A stretch of 64,000 bases of DNA from Trichopria drosophilae (lineage: Eukaryota; Arthropoda; Insecta; Hymenoptera; Diapriidae): contig CM059582.1 in the NCBI GenBank assembly GCA_030407085.1, forward strand, positions 159,766,001 through 159,830,000, given 5' to 3'. The notes below the pieces were generated by a model, which worked only from the letters and a program-made list of their open reading frames with translations, was not told the origin of the DNA and made no database searches. The number at the start of each line of letters is the position of its first letter. The first letter of the stretch is position 1. The translations under genes and the position numbers were made by a program. This document shows positions 10,790 to 21,504 of the stretch, piece by piece.

Positions 10790-10858
10790 GTTTAGCCAAG
10801 TGGTTAGAGTTCTAGCTTCAAGAACGAAAGGTCCGGGATCGAATCCCGATAGTGATAA
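10790..10858 (+). pseudogene. tRNA-like sequence, right arm
   Basis: A box TTAGCCAAGTGGTTAGAG, a possible anticodon stem GTTCT/AGAAC around loop AGCTTCA (position 33 is G, where tRNAs need U), and a T-loop ATCGAAT with stem CGGG/CCCG. The 5' and 3' acceptor sides do not pair. It is the inverted partner of 10624-10690. Confidence 0.6.
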
Positions 10859-11650
10859 TTTTTTTTTTTTAATTTAAATATTTTATTTTTAATCGATAAT
10901 TTTAACATACCATTTTAAGCTTTTGTTCACCTCGCAACAATCTCGCTCCGTCCCAGTAGCGAGATGTTTGCGAGATCTTTACGAGATTAAACCCGCAAGA
11001 TCTCGGAAAGATCTTTCAGAGACAAATTTTTTTTACTCGGTAAAAAACGGTACTATAAAAATATATTTTTTGTGTAAACAGAACTGAATGGAAAGAACAC
11101 TGTTTAACCCTTTCGCTGTGGAGATAAAAACTCGAAAGTGGGCTCAAAATGTGACGATGTTTCCGGCCAATTTGAAATTTGTGTAAATATGGATATTTAT
11201 GTTTTCGACGACGCTGATTACGAATTTGGAGTCAGTTTTCAAAAATTTAACGAATATGAAGTAAGTTTTCAAACGGTTTAAAAGAATTATATTTGTCATT
11301 GCATGACCAATTTATGGTGAAATTGATGGGGTTCAGCTGTAATTCTAAAGCCATTTGTATTATTACAATATTTTCAATTTATTGAGTTATAATTATAGTG
11401 TATTATACGTAATTGCAATATTATTATGATTACGAAAAATGAATTCCAAATTCTACCTCCGCATTTAGCTGATAATATTTCTTATTTACGACCCAAGAAT
11501 GTACCACGTGGAGATATGCGGTAGGATTTCCACTTCTTTTTTTATTTATTTTTTCATTTTTTTTTAATTTTAAAATTTTTTTTATTTATTTTTTGGGGTT
11601 TTATCTAAATTTTTTCGAAAGCACATGCCATCAAGAATAATATGTTACAA

Positions 11651-12010
11651 AAAATGCTTCAAGTTTGTCCGATTTTGAGCGGCCAAATTGAATTTTCTGT
11701 TTAAAGTTTTAAAAATTTCTCCTCAAATTCCAGTTCAGAGATTGAACCAACCCAATAAAACATAACTCTTGAGTATATCTGTTTCTTTATTCTCTATTTA
11801 TTCATTCTTCTATAATTACGTGTATAATGAAAAATGCTTAAAAATTGTCCGATTTTGAGCGGCCATATTGGGTTTGACGTTTAGAATTTTCGAAATTTGA
11901 CCACAAATTGAGATCCAGCGATTCAAAACACCCAATAAAACATAATGCCGGTATATAGCTGTTCATTTATTCTCTGTTCATTAAAACTTTTATAACTACG
12001 TGTATACACG
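11651..12010 (+). repeat. 180-bp tandem duplication
   Basis: Unit 1 (11651-11830) and unit 2 (11831-12010) align without large gaps. Shared words are GTCCGATTTTGAGCGGCCA, CCCAATAAAACATAA and TTTATTCTCT. Identity is about 75 percent by eye. The second unit runs into a palindrome at 11996. No coding signal. Confidence 0.75.
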
Positions 12011-12057
12011 TAGTCCACAGAGAGAGCCCACTTAGTCTACTACGTGTATACACGTAG
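11996..12057. repeat. Two copies of a perfect 18-bp palindrome
   Basis: CTACGTGTATACACGTAG occurs at 11996-12013 and again at 12040-12057, 26 bases apart, each a perfect palindrome. The first overlaps the end of the 180-bp tandem unit; unit 1 ends with only the half site ACGTGTATA. Confidence 0.85.
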
Positions 12058-12060
12058 TCA

Positions 12061-13998
12061 ATAGTGAAAGGACTAAGCATTGATAATTTTTGGCTATAAT
12101 GAAGATAGCCAAACATGCTAATTAAATCATTGCAATGCATCATTTGAACATCAAAGATAAAAATAATCCATAGGCCTTTTACGAAAAAAATCGACCGCAA
12201 GACGGTTTCGAACCCTACATCGCAACGTACAAATCCATGACTCATAACTAAGCCGAAGAACACAATTCAAGATGGTCTGCATTTGCATATAGTCGAAAGG
12301 AATCAGACACTTTTATTCAAACAAATCTATTAAACTGACAATTTTATTGCAATGATGCAATTCGTTTGAAAAAGTTTACTAAGCAGTTAAATATACCATT
12401 CCAAATGTTTCATTTAATAATTAATTGAAAATTCTACTATTGTTTACTAACTATTTATAGCTACTTACTAATTACAAGTTAGTTAATATTGATCAAATAA
12501 TATTAAGTTATTAATGATTTGTAAAACTTGAATGATTATTCAATTCATTTTCTGCGAATAAAGTATATTTCATGAATAAATGTATTCAAGACTTTACGAT
12601 TATTTGGGAAATTCAGTTTGAAAAGATTTATCTCATTTATAATAAAATGTCTTCGAAAAATAATGATTTGTATTGCACGGTTCTATCTGACATCTAAGAT
12701 TTTACTGCTGCTGATTTACATTCGAGGACCCTACAGTTTTTCAAGTAAAAATATAAAATATAAAATCAACAAAATTCGATTTCAACGCGAAGAGTAATTA
12801 ACAATATTCAAATGGCCCCCTCTCGGTCATTCGAAATCACTGGATGAGGGGTCAACAGTTTGTTCAACGGAGTATCAAATATGCGTAGTGAAATTCTCAT
12901 CACAATGATTTTTAATCTGCCGCAGAAGCCAACTAAGTAATACCCAATTTCGATTTCATGAAAAACTAACTACATTCAGTGAATATCTCGTGTATTTGAA
13001 ATATACAGCGTATAAATTACATTTCTTCGTATCGTTTACAGAATATGCGATCTAGTCAAAAATTGAACAAACTGGATGTAAACAAATATTCGAAATTTCA
13101 AATGTACAGTCAGTAAACTTTGAAAATATGTTCAAGGTATTGCGAAACCATGAAATAATATAGTAGGTAATTATATAATCCTGAAGTAAAACGTGTATCT
13201 ACAATATTTGAGAATCATACTACGCATTCACAGGAAAATATGATGCAGGTGTTCCAGCTGTAGAAAAAAATCAGATCGCCTTCGGCTGTGTTGCTCATAT
13301 TTATTTCTTTAGTTCTCTCTGTTTACTCATACGTTCTTTCTCTCTTGTTTGATCACCGCAGCCAAACGCCGGAAAACGATTCATAAATTCCTAGCCAAAA
13401 ATGTCTCACAGGACTTCTAAAAATTGGGATTGTTTTCTTTTTCTGTTATATTTTTTTTGGTAACAGCTAGACTAATCACGGAAGAAGTGTTTTATATTTT
13501 AAGTATATAAAATACAGAAAATATAATTTTATTAACATGGAAATCATTTTCAAAAACATGTTGGTTTGCCGACCAAAAACATATCTTTGTTCAATTTTAG
13601 TTTTCGAAGGAAATCATTCAAAAAATAACGTCATCTTCAGTTAAATACTTATTAGTATGTGAGACACCTGATCTTCTCCGAATAAATCTGTTAGAAATAT
13701 TGATCAGCATAATATTTATTTCAATCGTAGACATCATTTTAGATGAATTAATAGTAAATCTAAGAATTTTATACGATTTTATATTATTCTTTCATAAGCG
13801 GTCGACTGCAGCACAATTTCAAAAACAGTGTTAATCGAAACAAGAGATACCTTCACTTATGTTTTTCATCGTGCCAAATTGTGGTAAAGTTGCCGAATAA
13901 CATGTTATACATGTCAAGCAGTTATAAAAACTATGTGGGATTTTTGCTGTTAACAAACGACACGTTTGCCATTAAAGAACAGGATGAAAATTAATGTA
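12061..13998. other. AT-rich sequence, no gene seen
   Basis: No supported exon, repeat array or RNA gene was found. The minus-strand ORF at 11967-12263 overlaps the tandem repeat and is not accepted. Confidence 0.5.
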
Positions 13999-14202
13999 CA
14001 GTAGAGCCTCTCATAGTGTCACCGCCTCAGGTCCGAAGGGGAAAAAATCCTCTATCTTTGTCGCACCCCCACTCTCGCATTCCTTACACTTTAAACCCCT
14101 TTTGTGGTGAATCTGTTGACATGAGACGGGTCAAGTGTTGGGGAGCTTACTGCGACACTATCAGAGGGTTTCTAGAGAGCGACACTATGGGAGGGTTTTC
14201 TG
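13999..14202. mobile_element. 204-bp pogo-like MITE with TA target duplication
   Basis: Left terminus CAGTAGAGCCTCTCATAGTG; the right end is the inverse of CAGAAAACCCTCCCATAGTG. TA flanks both ends (13997-13998 and 14203-14204). The form CAGTRGARCCTC with TA duplication is typical of pogo/Tigger-type Tc1-mariner relatives (family knowledge; the assignment is inference). The word GCGACACTAT occurs twice near the right end. The ORF at 14016-14222 lies within it. Confidence 0.7.
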
Positions 14203-14204
14203 TA

Positions 14205-15079
14205 TATCAATATTATATGTAAATTTAAATTTAATACTATTTATTGTTATTTTGTTACGTCAGCAAGTAATACGTTTACCTCAACTGCCTTCTCTTCGTT
14301 AACCCTTAGCTTTAAATGTTTTGACAAACGCGATATATATTGCTAGTATTGATTGCATATGGTACGTTAAATTAAGTTTCAATGATATGTACAGAGTTTA
14401 CACTTATTAATATGTGTACATACCGTCTACATTCATTAGTATTAAATGTTTATTTGCGTTTATCTTACTTTAATTCCAGTATACGTTAATAATCAATATG
14501 TCTTAGATTGGAAAGTACGTTGTCAATTTGATACGTTAATATTTTTTCATTTTGAGATTAGGGAATTCATACAATTAGAAGGGATATAGTAAAATACCTT
14601 TGTTGAAAATTTTGCTATTTCCAAATCGAATTACAATTTTATCTGCGTAACTAATCAGTCTTACTGAACTCTATTGAAGAAATATATGTATGTACATGTG
14701 CTGAAGGAAGATTTTGCTTTGACGAATGCACATTATAATTAATATTACATTATATTAGTTTAGTATTAAACCAAATATTGGGTATTATGAGTAAATCCAA
14801 GTTGGATTAATTCCCAGTGAGATTTGATTTTAGATTTGATTTTAGATCGATTACGAAATGAGATTCGTAAATCGATTACTCTAGACAATCTGGAGGAACA
14901 TAACCAAATGCTTTACTTCGTGCTGATACTTGACAGGATTAAGTTCGTCTTTCAGATAAGCAATTTTGATTTAGCATAATCCTTATGAGCAAATTTACCA
15001 ATTGTCAAAAAAATGACGAACTCCGTCAGATTTCTTAAAATATTTTTTTAAGCTTACATGGAATCTTTTATAGCAATAT
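14205..15079. other. AT-rich sequence, no gene seen
   Basis: No supported feature. TTTTAGATTTGATTTTAGAT near 14825 is a short direct repeat only. Confidence 0.5.
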
Positions 15080-15420
15080 TGGTTTTCATATGACGTCCAT
15101 TGTCTGCCACACGGGCGTCGCGTACATATGTATTCCACGCACACCTTAACCTCGCAGAATGGGAAACAACTGCAAACTCGTAAACACAACCTTTGTGGGC
15201 GACGTATCTACACGTACAAATAATTTCAGGAATTTCTGAAACCGAGCGGTTCTGTCACCGGTCTGTTTCGCGCGCATCGTGGATAGCGGGCGGACGCGCG
15301 AAACACCCAACATTTTTCGCTCGTCGTTTTTTTTTGTTTGCGGGCACACGGTAATGCCTTCGATTGTTTGTTCAATTAGTCGCTCCGGGCGGTGTAATGC
15401 ACAGCGCAACCGCTGAATTT
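15080..15420. promoter_or_regulatory. CpG-rich island B with paired E2F-like sites
   Basis: The island contains GTTTCGCGCG (15265-15274) and its exact inverse CGCGCGAAAC (15295-15304). TTTCGCGC fits the E2F consensus TTTSSCGC in both orientations. A minus-strand frame (15146-15409) is open but has no recognised domain. A promoter or enhancer is plausible; no transcript evidence is visible. Confidence 0.4.
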
Positions 15421-16129
15421 TTTAAGCTTTTTTGTTTCCGAAACGTATTTTTTTCGTCTCTTTCAAGGGAAATTGGGGGTTTTATGATTGGACAAATATG
15501 ATTCGAGCAATTTTGCATGTTCATTTTAGTATAACGATGCAATAAAACGAAAACCGCGCTACAATGACCGGGTGGATAATTTAAGGTCGATTATCGTCTA
15601 ATTTTCGTGCTTAATTTTTTATTTTTATACACGAAAATCTTTCTATCAACAACGTAAAGTTACATCCTTGATGTGAACAACCAAGTTATCATACCCTAAA
15701 AAGTCGAAGTTGCAAGTGAATTATTTCGTTTCTAAGATGAATATAATCTTATTATATTGGTGATTGTTTCATTTCTAATTCGCGTCACAATAGGTGACAT
15801 TGTACTAATGAAGGTAAGTTTTCCAAAATTATAGACAACAAATTACTGGTTTCTACTTGCTTATCACTGAAACATCACCGCAACAAGTTCGTACGATTGT
15901 TTTCAACATATACACATTATTTCTTACGAATTTATTTTTGAACCAATGCAAGCAATGAAATTTTTGAATTTTTTTCCAACTATTTTAAAGCGCTAGACAG
16001 TCTAATGTTTACTGAACGTAATCGCTGTGAAAAAAAAAATACATGTCCATAAAGATGTTGAAGATTTTTTCAAAATCTTCGTCAGGAAGAATGACATTGT
16101 GTTCGATCAATTTTTACATCAAAAGTTTA

Positions 16130-16510
16130 TTAAATCGCTTGAAATTTGTTACTTAGAGATTTTGTGAGATTGGGGATTACGAAACTGCAGTCAGATTTTG
16201 GTAATTCAAAATGGACAATCCAATATGTCTGACACTATTTTCAAAAGTCTAACCGTGCTGCTTGAAACATGTTACTCGGGGGTTTTTGGGGTCGCTGATT
16301 ACAAATCTGATATATTTTGAAAATTAAAAAAATGGCGGATACAATATAGCGGACAAATTACCTTAAACTGGATCCATTTTGCTTGAAAAATTGTAAAAAT
16401 CTGACTTCAACTTTCTAATCAGCAGTCCCGAACACCCTAGAGTAACAAGTATCAAACTAAATGTTTGGCATTTACCATTAACATTGGAACACTTTACCAC
16501 CTCGGTTTCT
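16130..16510 (+). repeat. Degenerate repeat family with AATTCAAAATGG core
   Basis: Two direct units of about 120 bp (from 16138 and from 16261). Each has GCTTGAAA..TGTTACT, a GGGGATTACGAA or GGTCGCTGATTACAAA word, then TTCAAAATGGACAATCCAAT or an equivalent. A third, inverted piece follows (16381-16460). Further relatives lie at 16925-17030 and 58725-58830. An old dispersed family, function unknown. Confidence 0.55.
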
Positions 16511-16610
16511 TTGCTTGTATAAATACCAGTTAACTCATTTAGATCGGACTTTATGCAATTTTTTCTGACTATACTGATCGGAGAATGTATAAAAATAGCT
16601 ATTCAAATAT

Positions 16611-16860
16611 AATTGAGGCGTTGGGGTGCAAAACCTGCCAAGTCCAAAAAAAAATAAAAAACTGAGATACCATATAAACGTACATTACATATAGTTCTTT
16701 GAAGGTTTAGAGATTGTGTATATGTAAAAAGAAATTGTTACCCTTTAAAATTGAGTTATACACCTATGAAACTGCTATCTTTCCAATGTTAGCGGCAAAT
16801 AGTTTTTCTCAAAACTGCATAAAACGGACTTGGCAGATTTTGCACCCCAACGCCTCAATT
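16611..16860. mobile_element. 250-bp element with 33-35 bp TIRs
   Basis: AATTGAGGCGTTGGGGTGCA starts the left arm; the right arm ends with its inverse. Over about 34 positions only one or two differ. The inner 180 bp are not symmetric. It ends in AATT on both sides, so a palindromic target duplication (AATT or AT) is possible. No protein. Confidence 0.75.
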
Positions 16861-16924
16861 GTGGATGCATAAAATTATATGAAACAATCAGGATTTTTTT
16901 GAATGAATTTTTGTATGCGCGATT

Positions 16925-17030
16925 TTTTTAGATAAGCATTCCAAATTTGGTTCAACGAGGTTTCTAGGGTCTCCAATAACAAAGCCGGTGTCAATTGTCA
17001 AAATTCAAAATGGTGACCTGAAACTGTGTA
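16925..17030 (+). repeat. Further copy of the AATTCAAAATGG family
   Basis: A GGGTCTCCAATAACAAAG word, then CAAAATTCAAAATGGTGACC, in the same order as at 16138-16380. Confidence 0.45.
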
Positions 17031-17533
17031 TCGTAATGCGAGCCCCAAACTCTGAGCGATACCCTGAAACCCAGACTGTCTGGAAGAAAACTCTTTTGTT
17101 TGCTATTACCTACTTTTATGAGTATTATCGCAGTTTTACATTCGTACGGTCGATATCTTAAATTCGTCATTACTACGAATTTTAAGACTTTCGACTGATG
17201 AATTTCAAGTCAATTTTACGTACTGAAAAATGTATGCTTCAAAAGTTAAGACATCTCTTAAAGATGTTTTTATTTTTTGTTTTGATAGTTAATGGCCAAT
17301 AACTAAATTATTTTATATTAACTTAGTCAGGTTTCGAGTGTGCTTTTTAGAATGTATTACCTCTTGCTACCATCCTGTAACAATGATCCTTTCCTTCTCT
17401 CAGAATTACAGCGCAGAATATTCCTGATGATCTAACACTCTTCCTACTTAACCTACAAATTAACTGCTTAAAGAATTCGGCGATCGTTAATTTTAATTTA
17501 TATTCCTATGGTTTGGAGTAATTGCAATTGCTA

Positions 17534-17842
17534 ATGCGATTAATGGCTTTCGCGATGGTAATAAAACCAAGGGATGTAATCGAGAACATCTCGACGTCGA
17601 AGTATATATACGAAAGTAAATCTATGGTAGAGGAACCGTTCGGTAGGAAGACTCATACACGCATGGACTGCAGAGGGACGTGTAGGGTGGTTGATTTGCG
17701 AGCGTCCAGCAACCATACATCGACCGAAGCTCGATGCCATCGACTCCCTAGAGCCGGTCCTTTCTGTTTCCTATCCCATCAACGAGAATGTAGACGGGAT
17801 GAACATATCCAGGGAAGCCCTACAGGTATATAACCTAATTCT
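17534..17842 (+). other. Region open in two plus-strand frames, unrecognised
   Basis: From ATG 17534 one frame runs 99 codons to the stop at 17831. A second frame stays open from about 17635 to 17849 and contains the stretch VSYPINENVDGMNISREALQ just before a possible donor CAG/GTATAT at 17824. Composition is less AT-biased than the flanks. I recognise no family in either frame. It may be an exon, a decayed gene or a decayed element. Confidence 0.2.
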
Positions 17843-18006
17843 CCGCTTTTAGACGTGATTAGCGGCTATATGAGGTTTATGGTTTCTAATAACTCCAAGA
17901 ACGCTTGCTGAGTGTTGCTAAAGATAGATTACGATTAAGGTAGATTGGTACGATTGGTAGTATGCAGCGTTATGTAAGAAAGAATTAAATACTTGAAATA
18001 ATATAG

Positions 18007-18052
18007 ATGTTGCGAACCGAATCGATGACTAAATTTGCGGTACCTGGCTTAG
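18007..18052 (+). CDS. Weak candidate first exon
   Basis: ATG at 18007, fifteen codons (MLRTESMTKFAVPGL plus one base), then a strong donor TTAG/GTAAGT. The exon would end in phase 1, the phase needed to enter the terminal exon at 41703, but that coincidence has a one-in-three chance. The frame also stays open past the donor to 18210. No domain is visible in so short a segment. Confidence 0.15.
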
Positions 18053-18854
18053 GTAAGTTTTCCTATAGTATTCTTTACGACATTCCATCCAATACTTCAT
18101 TAAGAAGATCGGCAGCAGCCGCTCGAGAAGGTGACCTTATTGATATGTTTATAAAGGTCTTGACAGGGTTGAACAATGCAGTACTTCGGATTCTATATAA
18201 AACACAGTAGAAGCCTTTAAGAAAGCATTCAACGTATATTAAAGTAGAACATCACTTTTGATCTGATGTTGGTAGACGTCGCCAAGAACATGGCATTCTG
18301 ATGTAAATGCCTGGAAGAAGATATCACATTTGGTTTCATGTACATACGATTTTCTATCGATGAGATGTTCCTAAGCTATTTGTTGCGAAAATCGCACTTT
18401 AACATTTACCTAAAAACGCATTGCATTTTGACAAATGTCTGTAAGAACATAAATTTTCTTTGATGTTAACGATTTGGATCGACTTTGAATTTGGTTTGAA
18501 TAAACTTGGAAAGAATGCAGAGCGTTATAAAAGAAATACTACATTCAGATATTATTTTATCTTTTTTTTTTCAAAGAGAAGTTCTCGGGGCCTCCTTCAG
18601 TTAGTTATCTTGACACTAGCCATCTGCACGATATTATTTTAACCATGAATCTAGTTTTTATCTGCTTTTTAAACGTGTCTCATTGATATCTGAAGTCTAA
18701 ACCTGCGGAATTTCCGCATAAAACAAAGTTATATTCAAACTTTTTTCCGAATCCTATTTTACAGTATTTTATCCAAAAAATTATTTTAAGCAGAAAACGT
18801 TGAGATTTGCAATAAGTATTCTTTATTGTAAAATTTTACGGCCGAGGAGCGAAC

Positions 18855-19005
18855 ACTATTTTTTGATACACTGTTCGCAAAAGTAGGCACTTTAACGACT
18901 GTTTTTAGTCCGTAAAGTGCAGAGATCAGTCCGTAAAATCGCACTTTACGGACTAAAAGGATTCCGTAAAGTGACTGCTTTACGGACACGTGTATCAAAA
19001 AGTAA
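18855..19005. mobile_element. 151-bp foldback with GTATCAAAAAGT-type ends
   Basis: Left end ACTATTTTTTGATACAC, right end GTGTATCAAAAAGT. Inside, TTTTTAGTCCGTAAAGTGC (18902-18920) pairs with GCACTTTACGGACTAAAA (18941-18958), and CCGTAAAG..CTTTACGG forms a further stem (18964-18985). The word CCGTAAA or its inverse occurs at least six times between 18833 and 18985. Confidence 0.7.
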
Positions 19006-20425
19006 TTAATAATTTTGATCCTTTTTATAGCAACAAATCCCATTCGAAAATTAGCAACAAAAGTTGTATCGTCTTCGGAATATTTGGTGCGTATTTGTGC
19101 ATATCGATATGTCTTATGCATACATTCAAAATACAGTCAAAAGTTTACTTCGCGGCAGTCTTGAGTTTCATAGGCAGCGAAACTCGGATCTACATGTTAA
19201 AACAAATTTTTATAATGAAATTGTAACGAAGGAACTGCCTTAATGTCGAATAAACGAGGTTTCATAAGCACTATCTTATTTATCAGTAGTCTTACTTACT
19301 TACAAAAAAGTATCTTTCGTTAGTTCAATCTTTCGCTGCAGTCAGATTTGAATGTATATCATATCTCTCGTGAAATGTTAAATATAATTTACTCGTTATA
19401 TATACTAGTAGTTTATACCAATGTTCCTAATTAAGTAAATAAAAACATAACAATAATAAAATATTGATGGATTATTAGCCCGAGTGAACTTCATCCAAGA
19501 TCCGGTTTGTCCTTACGGTAATCTAGATGGTGAGAAATGTTTGTTTACTGTTAATGTAAAAGCTTCATAGTAACGCTAACAGAATTTAGATTTGGATCTT
19601 AAGGTAAGGTACTTTCTTCTGAAGTTACCGTAATCTGATATTAGGTAAATTTGTTATGTAAATAGTTAATATAAGAATTTTAAATATTAATGTTGGTATC
19701 ATTACGTAACATATTTACGCGCTTACGGTTTCACGGAAACAGAGATAAAAATACACATGCGCAGTCATTCGATTTTCTGCGAATTTTTCGACGCGTTGTT
19801 GACATGCGCAGTTTAAACGATAGAATTTAATGTAAGATTTATTAACAGTTAACGAACGCTCATTGAATGTTAAAATATATAAGTTAATATACAACAACAT
19901 TGCTGATATGCACGAAAGTACTGGTATTTTCATCTCAAAGTTACCTGTCGTTTTTAACTTATAGTTACTGTTATAACTTTACAGTTAATGTAGCCTTGAA
20001 ATTAACTTGCATTAACTATTAGTAAGTAATTTCTCTCAGTGTAATGTAAGACATTCATAATGTTTTATGGCAGAATGATAGAACTATGATAGAAAAACTA
20101 TGTTTCTGCAACGAAAGGCCATCATATGTAACTAAGACGTTTTATTTAAAGTAAAATGTCTATATTCGTTAAAAATTATATTTACATTTGTGAAAATATT
20201 GGAGTGTATATTTGAATGCAGTTAGCATACGTGTCATATAGTACATATTATTATAATATTATAGTAAAAAACTGTAAGCAAAATAATCATTAAAGAACTA
20301 AAAACTCTTTAAAAAAACAAAAAGAAAATATTGACATTGGAAAATTTAACAGTACGACTAAAGCCAATTAACTTTTTTTCTTTCTTGTACCTATGTCAGG
20401 GTGATGATTATTTTAAAAAAGACTT
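19006..20425. other. AT-rich sequence, no gene seen
   Basis: No repeat, exon or RNA gene could be supported. Short ORFs here start in the foldback or are AT-driven. Confidence 0.5.
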
Positions 20426-20647
20426 TCATATACGACTATAAGTGTTGCGTAAACACTTTTGAATTACACGTAACGTTACACAGCATTGTTGGATACTAGT
20501 ATAAATTTGCAGCAGTGATGCTAAAGTATTGTTCACAATTGACTTGGTACAGTGCGGTAGAATCGGCATCAGTAGTGCGGTTTCGTTGATATCATTCACA
20601 ATACGGACGTGGCGTCCATGGTGCCCATGTTTATCTTCTTCTGTCAT
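20426..20647 (-). CDS. Unrecognised small ORF, possible first exon
   Basis: True ATG at 20647 in context AAACAAACA/ATG, 73 codons. The N-terminus is polar and histidine-rich (MTEEDKHGHHGRHVRIVNDI), unlike the AT-driven peptides elsewhere. About 70 bases upstream on the minus strand is GATCAGTC, which fits the arthropod initiator TCAGT. No TATA box, no recognised domain and only weak internal donors. It may be a genuine small exon or chance. Confidence 0.15.
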   Translation of the reverse strand: MTEEDKHGHHGRHVRIVNDINETALLMPILPHCTKSIVNNTLASLLQIYTSIQQCCVTLRVIQKCLRNTYSRI

Positions 20648-21183
20648 TGTTTGTTTTTTTTTTCTTTTAATCTCGGGATACCGTTCGAATAGAAATCGTT
20701 TGACTGATCGCTATGGTGGTTCAGAGCGTAGAATTTAGAGAATGCAAGCTTTTGTATTTTATAACGACCATTACCGACCATTCTACGTGGAGAGAAGAGT
20801 CCTAACATTGACAACTTCCGCACCTATCTACGTTTCATAATATATCCGTTATATTCATAACATTTTTATAAAACATGTGTTTGTCAGAAACAATGATCTC
20901 AAATATATTAAAAAAAAAACAATTTTTATGGTATTACAAACCAAATACGAAATGAAACAGTCAATAAAACCACCGGGTTAACAACCCACAATTTTAGTTT
21001 CTTTCGGCTAATTTTAGAGAAATCAAATTTCAAGGAAATTTTCGTGTAAGGTGCACCTCACTACATATGTAATTATTGTATGAATACCTAATAGTAATGC
21101 TGTGGTACTCAATATATTCGCACGACAGGATGAAGTATTTATTTTTATGTAAGTATTCGGAAAATAAGTATTATAATCAGCAG

Positions 21184-21416
21184 GGTTCGGATTCTATATC
21201 CTTCGTTAATGAACCGGTATTACGGATATAATCGAGTAGGCTTGGCTAAAAAGATGGAATACCAGATGTTTAAATGACACGTGGTCGAACACGCGTCAAA
21301 AAACATGATGTCCAAGACGGATGAAAGCGATCGTGTCGATCAGGAAGAAGAGGTAGAGCGGAACAACGGAACAGTGATTATTTCAAAAAGGGGAATCGAC
21401 ATGGAACTATTTTAAG
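21184..21416 (+). other. Possible exon (probably untranslated) before a good intron
   Basis: It could begin after the acceptor-like CAGCAG at 21184 and ends at the strong donor TTAAG/GTAAGG. All three frames contain stops. The longest ATG frame is 36 codons (21305-21415), highly charged (MMSKTDESDRVDQEEEVERN) and stopping just before the donor. This suits a 5' UTR or noncoding RNA exon better than a coding exon. Confidence 0.3.
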
Positions 21417-21504
21417 GTAAGGACAACCAAAGTGAAACAGGAAGACTAATTGCAGTCGGAAGAAGCGAGTACGACGCGATAAAAACTAATTTTACCCATT
21501 TCAG
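21417..21504 (+). other. Candidate 88-bp spliceosomal intron
   Basis: Donor AAG/GTAAGG at 21417, acceptor TTTTACCCATTTCAG ending 21504, and a CTAAT branch-point word about 17 bases upstream of the acceptor. Length and signals fit a typical short insect intron. It is the best-formed intron seen in the window and implies a plus-strand transcript here. Confidence 0.4.

Larger units (their letters stand above)
10440..11040. mobile_element. Foldback element with a tRNA-like sequence in each arm
   Basis: Starts CCGAGTAAAAAAAATTTG and ends with its exact inverse. The arms of about 250 bp are nearly identical and enclose a loop of about 100 bp. Each arm carries a tRNA-like segment pointing toward its own end: right arm 10790-10858 with A box TTAGCCAAGTGG and B-box region GGGATCGAATCCC, left arm the inverse at 10624-10690. 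No target duplication is evident. The element combines a SINE-like polymerase III promoter pair with a transposon-like palindrome. Confidence 0.8.

Noticed and set aside
12868..13235. Possible inverted word ATGCGTAGT..ATTCTCA
   Set aside because: About 20 bases with mismatches and no extension; not enough for an element.
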